From positions 992,001 to 1,056,000 of the forward strand of contig CAWAHD010000005.1 of the NCBI GenBank assembly GCA_963781785.1: 64,000 nt of DNA, given 5' to 3'. The stretch is from CAWAHD01 sp963781785. GTDB taxonomy: Bacteria > Planctomycetota > Planctomycetia > Isosphaerales > Isosphaeraceae. Positions 22,503 to 33,970 of the stretch are shown piece after piece (within the stretch, counting starts at the first letter, position 1; every line of letters starts with the position of its first letter). The notes beneath the pieces are model-generated. The model had not been told where the DNA came from. It made no database searches and saw only the letters and a list, made by a program, of their open reading frames with translations. Both the position numbers and the translations under genes were made by a program.

Positions 22503-23939
22503 TCAGCGCCCCCCACGGGATATGGACGTCTTGCACGTGGTGCCGTGGACACAACGACCTCGTCGTCGCTCCGATCCAGCGCGTTGCGCAGTTTCCTGAA
22601 GAAGCGCCATGTTGCCGAATTCTTCGTTCACCATCTGCCTGGCCACCTTCAAGGGCTCTTTCCACTCCCCCTCCTCATCCGACCATTGGGCATTGAGCAT
22701 GTAGTCGCAAAGACATTTTGCGTAAGCGAGCGGGTCGTTCTCCGGGTCGAGGTACCAGGTGCCGACGGCCTTGCTCACCTTCGTCTTGAGCGCGGACGCG
22801 GCGTCGCGCGCGAGTTCAATGACCACGCGCTTGATCTTCCCCCACAGGGAATCGTCCTTCGATTCCGGTGCCGCTTCAGCGCGCGAACCCAGCCCTACAG
22901 GGGCGGTTCCGTCGTCGAACACCGCTTTGAAAGCCTTCTTGAGTACGGTGCTTTCAACCGCCTTCAGGGCTGACTCGCCTTTGTTGATCAAGCCCGACCC
23001 GTCAAGTGCCGGGATCGTGTGATGAAAGACCGTGGGGGCGGCAAGGCCGGAGCCCATCGCAGCCAACTGCTTGAAAGCGGGCCCGAGGAGGGGGAAGATC
23101 AGCATGTTGACCCCCTCCGCCAAGACCGCCGCGTCGATCTTCGTGAGCTCGATCTTGCAGTACAATTCCAGTTCGATGCAGAAGCACTCGGCAAAGACGT
23201 TCCCGCTACCAGGCAGCGGCCCGCCCATGAAACCCTGGGCTAGCTCTTTCATCGCGGTTTGCAGGTTGAAATAATAACTAGACGCCGGCTTGCCTCTCAG
23301 CTTGCGCATCAACACTTCGCCGACCCCCTCACGTTCCTTTGCAATCCCGTGGAATGTCTTGGACTTCTCCAGGATCATGTAAAGGACCGCCGTCATCCGC
23401 GCGAACTTGTCGGGATCGCGTTCAGCCGCTTTGATCAGCGCCTGGTAAGTCATGGTCCGAATGGTCTGGGTGATCGGCAGCCCGCATGCCCTCGCTCCGG
23501 CTAACTGGCTTTCCTCTCCTTTGGACAAGGGAGTTGGTCCGATAAATAGCGGCGTCGCTGGGCCGGGGGGGGTCCTTCCCAGAACCAGCGACTGTTCGCG
23601 CTTTGCCTTGCAGTCAAGACAGTACCGACCACCTCCCCCGCCAGTCGCCGGAGTCAGCTCGTGTTCTCCGGGTTTTGTACAGTCGTCGCAGCAGTGATTC
23701 CGGCAATACTGTGTGCCGTCTCCCGCGCGCCCTCGGCAACCCGGTGCGATACACGTTTGAGTGGCGCCGGAGCCGGCTGCCGACTGGGATGACGACAGGG
23801 AATACCGACGCACGGCGGCGCCGGCCGCGGCTGGAGGGGCGGCAGGCCGGCCGGGTGGCGCGGGCTGCCGCTCGCCATTGCAGGAAGGGCAGCCCTTCAG
23901 CCCGTCAAATTCCATTTTATGCGTGAGGCACCATGCCAT
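22503..23939 (-). CDS. zinc-ribbon protein of unknown function
   Basis: Start chosen at ATG 23939 (MAWCLTHKMEFDGLKGCPSC), preceded by CGGGAG; the longer frame upstream to 24053 looks non-coding. The N-terminal 110 residues carry three Cys/His clusters: CLTH...CPSC, CIAPGCRGRAGDGTQYCRNH and CCDDC...YCLDC, likely zinc sites. These are separated by a Pro/Ala/Ser-rich stretch. The rest, about 330 residues, is helical with no recognised fold (FARMTAVLYMILEKSKTFHG, KIELTKIDAAVLAEGVNMLI, KRVVIELARDAASALKTKVS). No signal peptide is present, so it is probably cytoplasmic. An adaptor or effector role is possible but unsupported. Confidence 0.65.
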   Translation of the reverse strand: MAWCLTHKMEFDGLKGCPSCNGERQPAPPGRPAAPPAAAGAAVRRYSLSSSQSAAGSGATQTCIAPGCRGRAGDGTQYCRNHCCDDCTKPGEHELTPATGGGGGRYCLDCKAKREQSLVLGRTPPGPATPLFIGPTPLSKGEESQLAGARACGLPITQTIRTMTYQALIKAAERDPDKFARMTAVLYMILEKSKTFHGIAKEREGVGEVLMRKLRGKPASSYYFNLQTAMKELAQGFMGGPLPGSGNVFAECFCIELELYCKIELTKIDAAVLAEGVNMLIFPLLGPAFKQLAAMGSGLAAPTVFHHTIPALDGSGLINKGESALKAVESTVLKKAFKAVFDDGTAPVGLGSRAEAAPESKDDSLWGKIKRVVIELARDAASALKTKVSKAVGTWYLDPENDPLAYAKCLCDYMLNAQWSDEEGEWKEPLKVARQMVNEEFGNMALLQETAQRAGSERRRGRCVHGTTCKTSISRGGR

Positions 23940-24294
23940 TTGAGCGCACTCCCGGAGCCTGTGTCTCTCGCGGATCGTTGGCACGGCCACGTCGGGTTGT
24001 TCACCCGCGTGAAGCCGCGGTCGTCGCGGTTGGACCTGGTCAGCATTTTCCAAACGGGTGTCAAGATGTTAGACCGCGGTTCCAGTCTTTGCCTGGTGTC
24101 CGCCCGCCGGATCGCGTCCCGGCTTCCCCCCTACTGGAGTATTCGCGGCGGTGTGACACGATTGTTTCGATCGACCCATTCGCGACCGACGATCACGCTC
24201 GGGGAGATCGCAAAGACCATGCGGAAGAGCCCCAGGGTCATGCGATCGTCGGCGGATCGAGGCGGCCGGCCGGATGGTCGAGGTTCGGGCCCGC
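23940..24294. other. intergenic stretch without recognised features
   Basis: 355 bases between the zinc-ribbon gene start and the end of the ECF sigma gene, both minus strand. Reading frames here are short and show no family signature. It presumably holds the zinc-ribbon gene promoter; I could not assign boxes. Confidence 0.4.
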
Positions 24295-24879
24295 TCAGGC
24301 GATCAGCTCACCCATCTCCTCCCGGAGGCGGAAGAGGACGCGCGACTTGGCCTTGCGGACGCCATTGGGGGTCATCCCCAGTTCGGCGGCGACGTCCGCC
24401 GGCGAGCGGTCCTCGACGGCGACCCGCCAGAACGCCTCCCAGGTCTGGACCTCGAACTCGTCGCGCACCAGGCCCAGGGCGCGCTGATACACCCCGGCGA
24501 TGTCGGCCGGGCGCTCGGAGAGCCCGATCTCCTCCGGAGGGGCGGGGATCTGTTGAAGCTGCATCTGGGCATCGGTCCCGCCTGCCGCGGCCTCGACGCG
24601 ATGGCGGAGGTAGTCCTGGATCTTGTGCCGGGCGACGCCGCGCATCCAGGCCCGGAACGTCGTGCCCGGCCGGTCGGCGCGGAACGTCTCGAGCTTGGCG
24701 AAGACTGCCGCGAAGACCTCCTGCGCCAGGTCCTCGACGTCGGCGCCCTTGACTCGGGCCTGGCGGCACCAGTGCTCTACCAGCGGCGAATACAGCGCCA
24801 CGATCCGCCGCCAGGCGTCCGGCTCGCGGGAAACGGCGCGGCGCAAGAGCGACAACGAGGTCGAATCCCCGGGCTTCAT
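24295..24879 (-). CDS. ECF-type RNA polymerase sigma factor
   Basis: 194 residues from ATG 24879 (MKPGDSTSLSLLRRAVSREP). Region 2 is DVEDLAQEVFAAVFAKLETF followed by TTFRAWMRGVARHKIQDYLR, and region 4 is RSPADVAAELGMTPNGVRKA. The length is normal for the group and the frame is intact. It is divergent from the kinase-WD40 gene at 25061 with 181 bp between them. Such sigma/kinase neighbour pairs are common in planctomycetes. No anti-sigma gene is adjacent, but the kinase carries a zinc anti-sigma-like N-terminus, so that protein is a candidate partner (inference). Confidence 0.9.
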   Translation of the reverse strand: MKPGDSTSLSLLRRAVSREPDAWRRIVALYSPLVEHWCRQARVKGADVEDLAQEVFAAVFAKLETFRADRPGTTFRAWMRGVARHKIQDYLRHRVEAAAGGTDAQMQLQQIPAPPEEIGLSERPADIAGVYQRALGLVRDEFEVQTWEAFWRVAVEDRSPADVAAELGMTPNGVRKAKSRVLFRLREEMGELIA

Positions 24880-25060
24880 GCCGGTCCTCTCGAGCGAACT
24901 CGGCAACCGGCCGCGGCGGCCGGGGCGTGGTGTCACACGGCGAGCAATCCTGATGGCTCGACACTTTGATTCGGCCCAGATAATATAAACGGATTCCAAC
25001 ACGGAATCCACCGCGACGCGCCGGGGGCGTCGGGCGGGGGATGGGCTTGAGGACGAGCCG
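24880..25060. promoter_or_regulatory. divergent promoter region between sigma factor and kinase-WD40 gene
   Basis: 181 bases from which both genes must be transcribed. No convincing -35/-10 boxes identified. An ECF-type autoregulated promoter is possible but not demonstrable here. Confidence 0.35.
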
Positions 25061-28000
25061 ATGAGCCAGGGCGCCTGCCCGAGCCTGGAGAGACTGTCCG
25101 CCTTCGCGCTGGGCTTGCTTCCCGAGCCCGGGCTCAGCGAGGTGGCGACGCATCTCGATGTCTGCGCCGACTGCGAGGAACAGGCCGGCCGGCTCGACGG
25201 GACGGCCGACGCGTTCCTGTCCGAGATGCGACGGCTGCCGGCCAGTCTGCCAGACCCGGAGAGCCCGTCGAGCGAGGAGACCGGCCGGTACGGGGCGGGC
25301 CCTTTGCCGGTGGTGGGCGGCCAGTCCTGGGGCGAGTTCCGGATCGTCCGCGAGATCGGCCGGGGCGGCATGGGGGTCGTCTGCGAGGCCTACCAGGGCT
25401 CGCTCAACCGCCATGTGGCGCTCAAGTTCCTGCCGGAGCACGGCAACGTCTCCCGGTTCCGCCGCGAGGCCCAGGCCGCCGGACGGCTGCACCACACCAA
25501 CATCGTCCCGGTCTTCGGCGTGGGCGAGCACCAGGGACGGCATTTCTACGTCATGCAGTACATCGCCGGCCGCGGGCTCGACGCCGTCTTGAAGGCGCCA
25601 GCCGCGGCCACCGCCGCGGTCGGGACCGGACGGCCTCCGGCTGGTTTCAGTGCTCGCGAGGCGGCGCGGATCGCGCGCAGGCAGCCGGGGCGCTGGCCTA
25701 TGCCCATGGCCAGGGGGTGATCCACCGCGATATCAAACCCTCGAACCTGCTGCTGGACGACCAGGGGACCGTGTGGGTCACCGACTTTGGCCTGGCCAAG
25801 GTCGCCGACGAGCAGGATCTCACCGGCACCGGCGATTTCCTGGGCACCCTGCGCTACATGCCTCCCGAGGCGCTCGAGGGACGGTATGACGCCCGCGGCG
25901 ACGTCTACGCGCTGGGCCTGACCCTCTACGAGCTCTTGGCCCTCCGCCCGACGTACGACGAGGTGGACCGCGCCCGGCTGGTCCGCCTGGTCAAGGCTGG
26001 GGATCCTCCGCGGCTGCGGGACCTCGATCGCCGGATCCCGCGCGACCTGGAGACGGTGATCCACAAGGCGATCGAGCGTGACCCGGGACACCGCTATCAG
26101 ACGGCCGCCCTTCTGGCCGAGGACTTGAGGCGCTTCGTCGAGGATCGCCCGATCTGGGCGCGTCAGGTCAGCGCCGCCGAGCGATACTGGCGCTGGGCCA
26201 TGCGCAACCCGGCGATCGCGGTCTTGAGCGGGGTGCTGGCCGGAGTGCTCGTCTTGACCACGGTCTGCTCGCTCCTGGCGATGGATCAGTTCCGCACCCA
26301 GGCCGCGAACCAGCGCAGCTTGCCAGCGCCAATGAAGATGCACGCAAGGGGGCGGATCGCGCCTGGCGCGAGGAGGCCGCGGCCCGCCGCAAGACCGACC
26401 AGGTCAACATCCTTCTTGCTGCCGGCGAGGAGAAGCTGCAGAGGACGGTGTACGCGACCCGTTCGAACCTCGCTCTGGCCAGCGCGGACGCCAACGACAT
26501 GGGCCGCCTGCGCAGTCTCCTCGACCTCCTGCGGCCCGGGGCGGGCGAGCCCGACCTCCGCGGCTGGGAGTGGCGCTATCTCTGGCAGCTCGGTCACGAA
26601 GACCGGCTCACGCTCCGGTCGCAGGACGACACGTTTGCCGCCGTGGCGTTCAGTCCCGATGGGCAAATCCTCGCCGGCCTCGAGAGTAAAGGCCGCATCC
26701 AGCTCTGGGACCGCCGCACCGGCAAATTACTGCGGACGACGGGGGTGTTGACTCAGACCCGCGCGCGGATCTGTCCGGCGGCGTCAGTGCCATCGCGTTC
26801 AGCCCCGACGGCCACAGCCTCGCCGGGCCCGGACCGGATGAGAGCCTTGCGCTTTACGCCGTCGACAGTGGCCAGCTCACGCTGCGATTTGAGGGCACCC
26901 CCGAGGCGATTCTGAAGCTGACGTGGAGCCCGGACGGCCGTACCTTGGTCGCCGCTCTGGCGAAACACAGCATGCGGGTGTTCAGCACCCGCGACGGCCA
27001 TCTGATCGAGAAGTATTCCGCCGCACACGGCGCTCCGGTCGCCGCGGTCGCGTTCAGCCCTGACGGCCGCACGCTCGCCTCGGCGGGTTATGACCGCACG
27101 GTCAAGCTCTGGGGCCCTGAAGACCCAGTCCACCCGCGCACCGTTCTCAAGGGGCACACCGACGAGGTTCACGCCGTGGCCTTCAGTCCCGACGGCCGGC
27201 AGGTCGCATCCGCGGGTCGCGACCGGACCCTGCGGATCTGGGACGCCCGCTCGGGAGCGCCGCTGGCCGTGATCCGGGGTCACACCGGTCTGGTGACGTC
27301 GCTGGCCTACTTGCCCGACGGCGCGACGGTGGTGACGGGCTCGGTCGACGAAACGGTGCGCATCTGGGACACCGGCAAGCAACAGGAGATTCGCAACTTT
27401 AGAGGGCACGCCGACTCGGTCGCCGCCGTGGCCGTGAGCCCCGACGGCCGCGACATCGCCGCGGCCAGCACCGACGCGACGGTGCGCGTCTGGGACGCCA
27501 AGAGCCCGCCCCGCCCCCGCACGTTCCATAGCGCCTCGGTGCTGACCTACGGCGGGGACGTGGAGTGCCTGGCGTATTCCCCCGACGGCCGCAGGCTGGT
27601 CTCGGGCCACGACGACCACGCGCTGCGGGTCTGGGAATTCCCCAGGGAACAACCGCTCCACGTGATCGAGGGTCATACCGACGTCATCAAATGCGTCGCA
27701 TTCAGCCCCGACGGCCGCACCGTCGCCTCCGGGAGCGTCGACCACACCGTACGGCTGTGGGATGCCGCCACCGGTCAGCCCCTGATAACTTTCGCCGGGC
27801 ACCAGGGCGCGGTCCACGGGCTGGTCTTCACTCCCAACGGCCAGACCGTCTTCTCGAGTGGCTGGGACCGCTCGATCCAGGCCTGGAACCCCGCGACCGG
27901 GGCCGTCCGGTACGTCCTGGCAGGCCACTCCGATGCGGTGGAAGGCCTGGCACTCAGCCCCGATCAACGCACGCTGGCTTCGGCCAGCTCCGACAGGACT

Positions 28001-28423
28001 TGCATCCTCTGGGATCTCCACGAGAGGCGGCCCCGCGTGACACTCCGGGGACATTCCGGCCATCTCAACTCGGTTGCCTTCAGCTCCGACGGCGGAACGC
28101 TGGCGACGTCGTCCGACGACCGCACCGTGCGGCTCTGGAACGCCGCTGACGGCTCGCCTCGAGGCATCCTGGAGGGGCACATCGCCCAGGTCGACGGCCT
28201 GGCATTTGGCCCCGATGGCCGTCTTGCGTCCTCTGCTCGGGACCGGACCATCCGCCTCTGGGACCTGGCCAGCGGGCAGACGTTGCTGATCCTCAAAGGT
28301 CATGCCGGGCGCATCCGGCGTATCGCGTTCAGCCCGGACGGCCAGACTCTCGCCTCGGCAAGCGATGACCGCACGCTGAAGCTCTGGGAGGCCGCCCCCG
28401 CGGCCGCCCTCGCCAGCCCGTGA
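25061..28423 (+). CDS. Ser/Thr kinase with zinc anti-sigma-like N-terminus, membrane segment and WD40 propellers (frameshifted)
   Basis: About 1120 residues. The N-terminus carries an HxxxCxxC zinc motif (THLDVCADCEE), as in anti-sigma factors. The kinase domain has IGRGGMGVVCEA, VALKF, HRDIKPSNLLLD, TDFGLAK. A membrane segment follows (NPAIAVLSGVLAGVLVLTTV, about 26205-26265), then a coiled coil (26300-26450). More than ten WD40 repeats run from about 26620 to 28400 (AFSPDGRTLASAGYDRTVKL is typical), enough for two propellers. Frame breaks lie near 25680, 26322 and 26757. Each fits a single lost base, two of them in short G runs, and the domain continues in the next frame. Divergent from an ECF sigma gene, which suggests a signalling pair. 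Confidence 0.9.
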
Positions 28424-28458
28424 GGCGCACGGCAGACGAGAACAAGGACCGAGAGGGA

Positions 28459-28724
28459 AGACGAGAAGAAGGACAGGCATCGCAGGAGAAGAAGGACAGG
28501 CATCGCAGGGGTCGGCGCCACTTGGCGAACGAGTCAGGTCGACCGCCGTAACCTTTGTGTAACACGATGGTTTAGATTGCTGCGTGCCTCCCACATCCGG
28601 CCGATGGCGCCCTGGTGGCAAGGCAGGGCCGGTGGGCGCGGGTTTGGTAACGTGGCGAAATGGATGTGCTGCCCTCTTGCCTGTCCTTCGTCTTGATGCT
28701 GCCCTTTTGCCTGTCCTTCGTCTT
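28459..28724 (+). repeat. 205-bp element, copy C (both ends duplicated)
   Basis: Core unit about 28491-28694. The left end GAAGGACAGGCATCGCAG occurs twice in tandem (28469 and 28491), and the right end TTGCCTGTCCTTCGTCTT also occurs twice (ending near 28694 and 28724). The outer pair of ends is thus complementary as well. It starts 36 bp after the kinase stop codon. Confidence 0.9.
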
Positions 28725-28918
28725 CAAATACAGCCGCCAGTATTCGTGTTCCCAAGTCGCCCTCCAGCGCGAGAATTGCTAGAATGATTTTCGCCGCCGA
28801 ATTCGCCCGAAGATGTTGATTCATGGTAGGCGCTATTTGGTGACGAGACGATGCCGGCTCCCGAGTTTTCAACGGGATTTTGCTGGACGATCTCAAGTTC
28901 GGCAGGCGGAGGAAGATC

Positions 28919-29530
28919 ATGGTGAAGTCGGCGTCTGCTGCCTTCGTCTTGTTGCTCCTCAGCGCCCACGGGGTGGGTGACTTCAGCAAGCGCCTGGCGG
29001 AGCCGATGAGCATGTTTCGCGACGGCGAGCAGGCATGGTTGGGGTATGTACTGTTTGCGGCGCTTTTGCTGGTGAGTGTGGTGTATGTTCGGGATGTAAT
29101 CCGAGCCGGCGAAGAGGAGGAGGCGGTGATAGCCGGTCTGGCCGCCCTGCTGCTGTTCGTCGTCGCCGTGACGCCGTCGTTCCAGGGCTTCCACATCTTG
29201 AGTTCCTTCCTCCTGATGCTGCTCTTGTTCGGGCATTACTGGCGGTTGCTCCGCGACTCGGGCAGCCGCTGGCTCATCTTCCATGTGTCGGTGCCGTTCG
29301 CGCTCGTGTTGTTGAGCGGATGCCATAGCTACGGCTTGTGGCAGAAGTGCCTGATCCTCTATCTCGTAGCCCTCGTCAACCTCCGCCACCATCGACTCTG
29401 TCGAACGAGTGCGAGCGAGCCGCTGCCGGCGTCCACCTCTGAGTTTTTCGGCAGTGGTGAAGTGAGTGGGCGGCGAAAGGTCTATCAGTTGGAACGCGGG
29501 CAAGTGTGGACGCGTGCCAAGACCCGGTAA
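28919..29530 (+). CDS. hypothetical polytopic membrane protein
   Basis: Not recognised. Start ATG 28919 (MVKSASAAFVLLLLSAHGVG) with GGAGGAAG just upstream. About 203 residues with roughly five hydrophobic segments: AAFVLLLLSAHG, WLGYVLFAALLLVSVVYV, VIAGLAALLLFVVAVT, ILSSFLLMLLLFGHYW and WLIFHVSVPFALVLLSG. These are followed by a basic, probably cytoplasmic tail. It lies between element copies C and D and ends convergently with the kinase gene at 29943. The function is unknown. Confidence 0.65.
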   Translation: MVKSASAAFVLLLLSAHGVGDFSKRLAEPMSMFRDGEQAWLGYVLFAALLLVSVVYVRDVIRAGEEEEAVIAGLAALLLFVVAVTPSFQGFHILSSFLLMLLLFGHYWRLLRDSGSRWLIFHVSVPFALVLLSGCHSYGLWQKCLILYLVALVNLRHHRLCRTSASEPLPASTSEFFGSGEVSGRRKVYQLERGQVWTRAKTR

Positions 29531-29686
29531 CCGGGTGCCGAACACGTCGCTGCGGTTGAGCGGAGTCTCCTCGCTGAACACCACCGGGTCGAAGCGGAAG
29601 GGCAACACTAACCCGAAGCGTCAACGAGGGATGCCGTAAGTTCCTTGCGGCGCCACGGCCGCGCCCTCGCTCACGCTTCGGGTTGG

Positions 29687-29896
29687 GAGAGGAAGGACAG
29701 GCATCGCAGGGGTCGGCTCCATTTGGCGAATGAGTCAGGTCGACCGCCGCAACCTTTGTGTAGCAAGATGGTTTAGATTGCTGGGTGACTCCCACATCCG
29801 GCCAATCGCGCCCTGGTGGCGAGGCAGAGCAGGGCGCGCGCGGGTCTGGTAACGTGGCGGGACGGTTTTGGTGCCGCATTGCCTGTCCTTCGTCTC
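29687..29896 (+). repeat. 205-bp element, copy D
   Basis: Full copy, from GAGAGGAAGGACAGGCATCG to TTGCCTGTCCTTCGTCTC. It lies between two convergent genes, 47 bp from the stop codon of the minus-strand kinase gene at 29943. Confidence 0.9.
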
Positions 29897-29942
29897 TGTT
29901 CTTCGTCTCCGTTGTGTCGCTGCACGCGGATGAGTTCGGCGG

Positions 29943-32900
29943 TCATCGCGAGGAATTGTTCCCGAGCTGGGCCACGACGCGAACGTCATCGAGCGCCGGC
30001 CCGAACAAGGGGTCTTTCCTGTCCAGGCTGTAGAACTCGAGGGATGTCTCCCCGGCGACGGCCACAAACTCCCAGGTCTTGGTCGTCCACCCCATGTTGT
30101 CAGGAGACTTGCCAGTAATGTCAAAGGAGAACTCCCCCTTCATGCCCGCCGCGCTCACTCCCAGGCGCTTGATTTGCCGATTTCCGATAGAGCCCCCGGA
30201 AATACTTCCAGCCATCGCGAACGTCACACGGTAACGCCGCCCCTTGATGGTGAGGAACGATTGCCGGATACCCCCACAGCCGGGGGAGCCGTGTATGTCA
30301 AGGCACCGCTTGCCGTCGGCGGCACGCAACGCGTTCGTGATGCAATCGATCGGTTCGCGCGTCACCGTCCAACCCGGGATGGCAGTGGATCCTGGTCCCA
30401 GCGGCACGTCCTGGACGTCAGGCCCCAGCTCGAAGCTGCCGTTCTTGAGCAGGTTGGCTGTAGGCGCGCCGGAGAGCCGCAAGGGTGAAGGTGACCAGAT
30501 CCGCACGATCCCGTCGCTATCGGCCGTCAGGACAAGGCTACCATCCGGTCGAGCGGCAAGGCCTCGATGACCGGCCGGTCCTTGCCCCTCACGGACCTCG
30601 ACAAAGGACTCGATGTCCCAGAGCACGAGCGTTCCCTTGTCGCCGCACGTCAGGACGCTCCGGCCGTCAGACAGAAACTTGGCGCAGGCGACGCTCTCGC
30701 CGCCCGGGCATTTCGTGCTGGCTCTTTCCTTCCAGGTCGCGACGTCCCAGAGGACCATCGTCTGATCGACGCTGGCCGTCAAGGCCAGGCGGCTGTCCGG
30801 AGAGAACGCGACGTAGCTGATCGCGTCCTTATGAACGGTCAGGGCAGGCAGCTCCCGCTCGGAGCCGAAATCCCAGACCTTCACGACCTTGTCCTGCCCA
30901 CCGGTCAGCGCCAGGCGGCCGTCCGGGGAGATGGCGAGGCATTCGATGTCGGCAGCGTGCTTCCCGACAGGCCCCAGAGGCCGGCGTTTCTGGAGGTCCC
31001 AGAGCATCACGACATCATCATCTCCGGCCGACAAGGCCCTGAGGCCGTCGGGAAAGAAAGCGACCGCCTTCACATGGTTCGTGTGGACATCCTTCCTGGC
31101 GAAGATGAACCGGCCCCGGTCCAGGTCCCAGTATCGCACTCCGAAATCGTGGCTGGCTGTCAAAGCGTGATGGCCGTCGGGAGAGAATGCCGCACTCCAG
31201 ACCATGTTGCCATGCGGGAATAGGTGAATCTCGCGGCCGGTTTCGAGCTCCCAGAGGTGAGCCTTGGCATCCCCGCCGCAGGACAGGACCCGGAGCCCGT
31301 CCGGAGAGAGGGCGATGTCACCGTCGGCATGCATGTTGAGCTGACGCGTCTCGACGTAGGCAGGCACTGTCCCCGCCAGTCGAGGCGAAAGCGAGGACGT
31401 GGAGACCCGGACGTTCTTGAACCAGCAGTTGCTGTAAAGCCCCTGAAAGCCGAGATACCCAGCGCGGGGCAGCTTACCCAGGGCGACATCCCGGAACTTG
31501 TGGACCGAGCCATCCGGACGCTTGCCCGGGGTTGTCCACCGATCGAGGTCGATCGTCGTGACCTCGACCCCGCTCTGCGACACCACGACGCGCGGCCCCT
31601 TGGCCGCGATTCTCACGCGGTTCCACCCGCCCTCGGATTCCGGGCTCTCCCCCCGCCTGGGTGCGACCAGGTGGTAAAGCGCCCGGAATTCTCCATACCC
31701 GTCCTCGGGCTATCACCCAAGGCGATCTCCAGACCCGTTTCCGCCGGGGCGTTCAAGTCGCTGACCCGGAGGAACACGCCCGCGCTCTCTTTCTCGGTCA
31801 ACTTATAATCGAACTCGAGCAGGAAGTTGTCGAGCGGCGTCTGGTAGACGACCAGCTCGCTTCTCGTGCCGTGGGGATTCAGCGCCCCGTCCTGAACGTT
31901 GGCCCTGGGCAAGGGACTGCCGTCGCAAAGAATCCATCCCTTGCCGCTCTTTCCATCAAAGATCGTCGTGAATTCCGCTGGGGTCGTCGGGGAGGTCTTG
32001 GTCTTCGGGGTGGACACGGACGAAAAGCGCGGGAAGGCCCGGACGGCTGGAGCGTCGGTCAAGGGCATGGGGACAGTCTTCTTGATGAGATCGGACGGTT
32101 CGAGAGGTTGGCCTGGGCGATTCGAACCGTCGCGCACCAGTCGCGTACCGACGAAGACTGCCGCGACCGCGACGACGGAGCCGAGCGCCACCAGCACGGG
32201 CGTACGCCACGGGTTGCGGGGTGTGTAGGTTTGGAAAGTTGGGCGCCGCGGGGGCGGATGCCCCTGGCGCTTGACAACCCGCTTGATCGTGGGGGGACTT
32301 GGCGCGGCTGCCGGAATAGCCGAGCGTACGTCCATGACCAGGTCTTCCAGGTTCAGCTCGGCGACCATCGGCGCGCCCTCCGGCTCATCGCGCAGGGCGA
32401 AGATCGATGACTCTCGGCCCGGCTTGACCGGTTCGGCCCGCTTGATCGGCGTCTCGTCGAAGACCTTCAGTTCCGGACGCGACTTGGGCGCGGCGGCGGG
32501 ATGCGTTGCCGGGGCCGCTGCCGCCCTAGCCTTGCAGGATTCCAGGAGCGCGATCACCGCCGTCATCGACTCCGGGCGATCGGCCGGCCGCTTGGCCATC
32601 ATTTTCTGGAACGCGTCCTCCAAAGCCGCCGGCGCGTCGGGACGAGCCCCCTGTAGCGGCGGCGCCGGCCGCTCCTGGTGCGCCATCAGCCGTCTCAGCA
32701 CCGTCTCGCCCACGAACGGTTCGCGGCCCGTCATCAGGTAATACAGCGTGCAGCCCAGGCTGTAGACGTCGGCGCGCTGATCGGCCCGCCGCGAGTCCTC
32801 CGCCTGCTCGGGGGCCATGTAGTCGATCGTCCCCATGTATGTGCCGCTCTCGGTCAAACGACCGCCCGCCGCCTGACCGAACGGGTTCGAGGCGTCGACG

Positions 32901-33761
32901 ATCCGCGCCAGGCCCAGGTCGAGCACGCGGACGGTCCCCGCGGTGTCGAGCATCAGGTTCGACGGCTTGATGTCGCGGTGGACGATCCCCTCGGCATGGG
33001 CGGCGGCCAGCCCGCGCAGCCTGGATCAGGTACTCGATCGCCTCGATGACCGGCAGGGGTCCCCGCTGGCGCACGACGTGGTCCAGGTCGCGGCCCTCGA
33101 CGTATTCCATCACCAGGAAATGGACGCCCCGATCCTCGTCGGCGTCCAGCGCGGCGACGATGTTGGGGTGCTTGAGCTTTCCAGCCGCCTCGACTTCCCG
33201 CTTGAACCGTGCCACGGCGGTGCGATCGCGGGCGAACGAGGGGGGGAGGATCTTCAAGGCCACCACGCGTCCCAGCCGCCGGTGTCGAGCCTTGAAGACC
33301 ACGCCCATGCCGCCGACGCCCAGCTTGTCGAGGATCAGGTAGTTACCGATGAGCAGTCCGCGGCTCTTGCGCTGATACAGGGCGGCGGCCTGGTAGGCCG
33401 TCAGCTTGCCGGCCTTCTGGAGAGCTCGGGCCAGACCGAGGACTCCCACCGATGCGGGAACGTCAGCGGTCAGGCCATCGAGCTCGTCCTCAGTGGCCAA
33501 GCCGAATTCGAGCACCGCCCGGCGAAACTCGGACGGGTCGGTGATCGAACCCAAGCCAGAACCCGCAGCCGATTGGTCCGCTTGAGCGGCCATGCCCGGC
33601 CCGCCGAGGATCGTCGCATCTTCGTGTACGGCATGGTGGATCGTCGCACTTTCGTGGATGGGCTCGAGCGATTCGGGACTTGGGGATTCCCGGCCGCCCG
33701 ATTGGGTCTCGGGAAGTTCTCCGGCCGGTGAACCCGCTTCTGGCTGGTCGGCGTTCGGCAT
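29943..33761 (-). CDS. Ser/Thr kinase with DUF1080-type, WD40 and choice-of-anchor C type domains (frameshifted)
   Basis: Start ATG 33761 (MPNADQPEAGSPAGELPETQ) by analogy with its duplicate. Leader of about 140 residues, then a kinase domain (LGVGGMGVVFKARHRRLGRV, VALKILPPSF, HRDIKPSNLMLD, LDLGLARIVD; note DLG for DFG). A membrane segment lies about 32135-32195 (TPVLVALGSVVAVAAVFVGT). A 3-keto-disaccharide-hydrolase-like DUF1080 domain follows (FTTIFDGKSGKGWILCDGSP...FLLEFDYKL), then WD40 repeats (about 31350-30480) and a C-terminal domain starting NLLKNGSFELGPDVQ that matches choice-of-anchor C proteins. The frame breaks near 33017, where the tandem duplicate has two more bases (CG) at the same site, and near 31668 inside DUF1080. 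The C-terminal half is probably an extracytoplasmic sensor. Confidence 0.87.
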
Positions 33762-33942
33762 GCCGCAGTCTCCGGCTGTGACGTCCGTCCGCGTCGCCAG
33801 TATCTCCAACCGGATTCTGGCGAAAAGCGCTCGATGATCGAGGGCACGTTTGAACAGAGTTCCGGCGCAGGAGGTCCCTCCAGCATAGAATGGGGTTGGC
33901 GTGGCCCCATCCTGACATCGAGGTTCCCCATGCTGACTTGTA

Positions 33943-33970
33943 TTGTACAACCCTCACCGGCCTCGGAGAA
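33943..33970 (-). promoter_or_regulatory. putative promoter of the kinase gene at 29943, conserved in its duplicate
   Basis: On the minus strand, TACAAT (33943-33948) is preceded by a 16-base spacer and TTCTCC (33965-33970). The same arrangement stands upstream of the duplicated kinase gene (TACAAT, 17-base spacer, TTTTCC). Conservation of this block may also reflect recent duplication only. The remaining stretch 33971-34161 holds nothing I recognise. Confidence 0.35.

Noticed and set aside
26753..28621. Minus-strand open frame of 622 codons
   Set aside because: Antisense to WD40 repeats; its apparent repetitiveness mirrors the propeller repeats.
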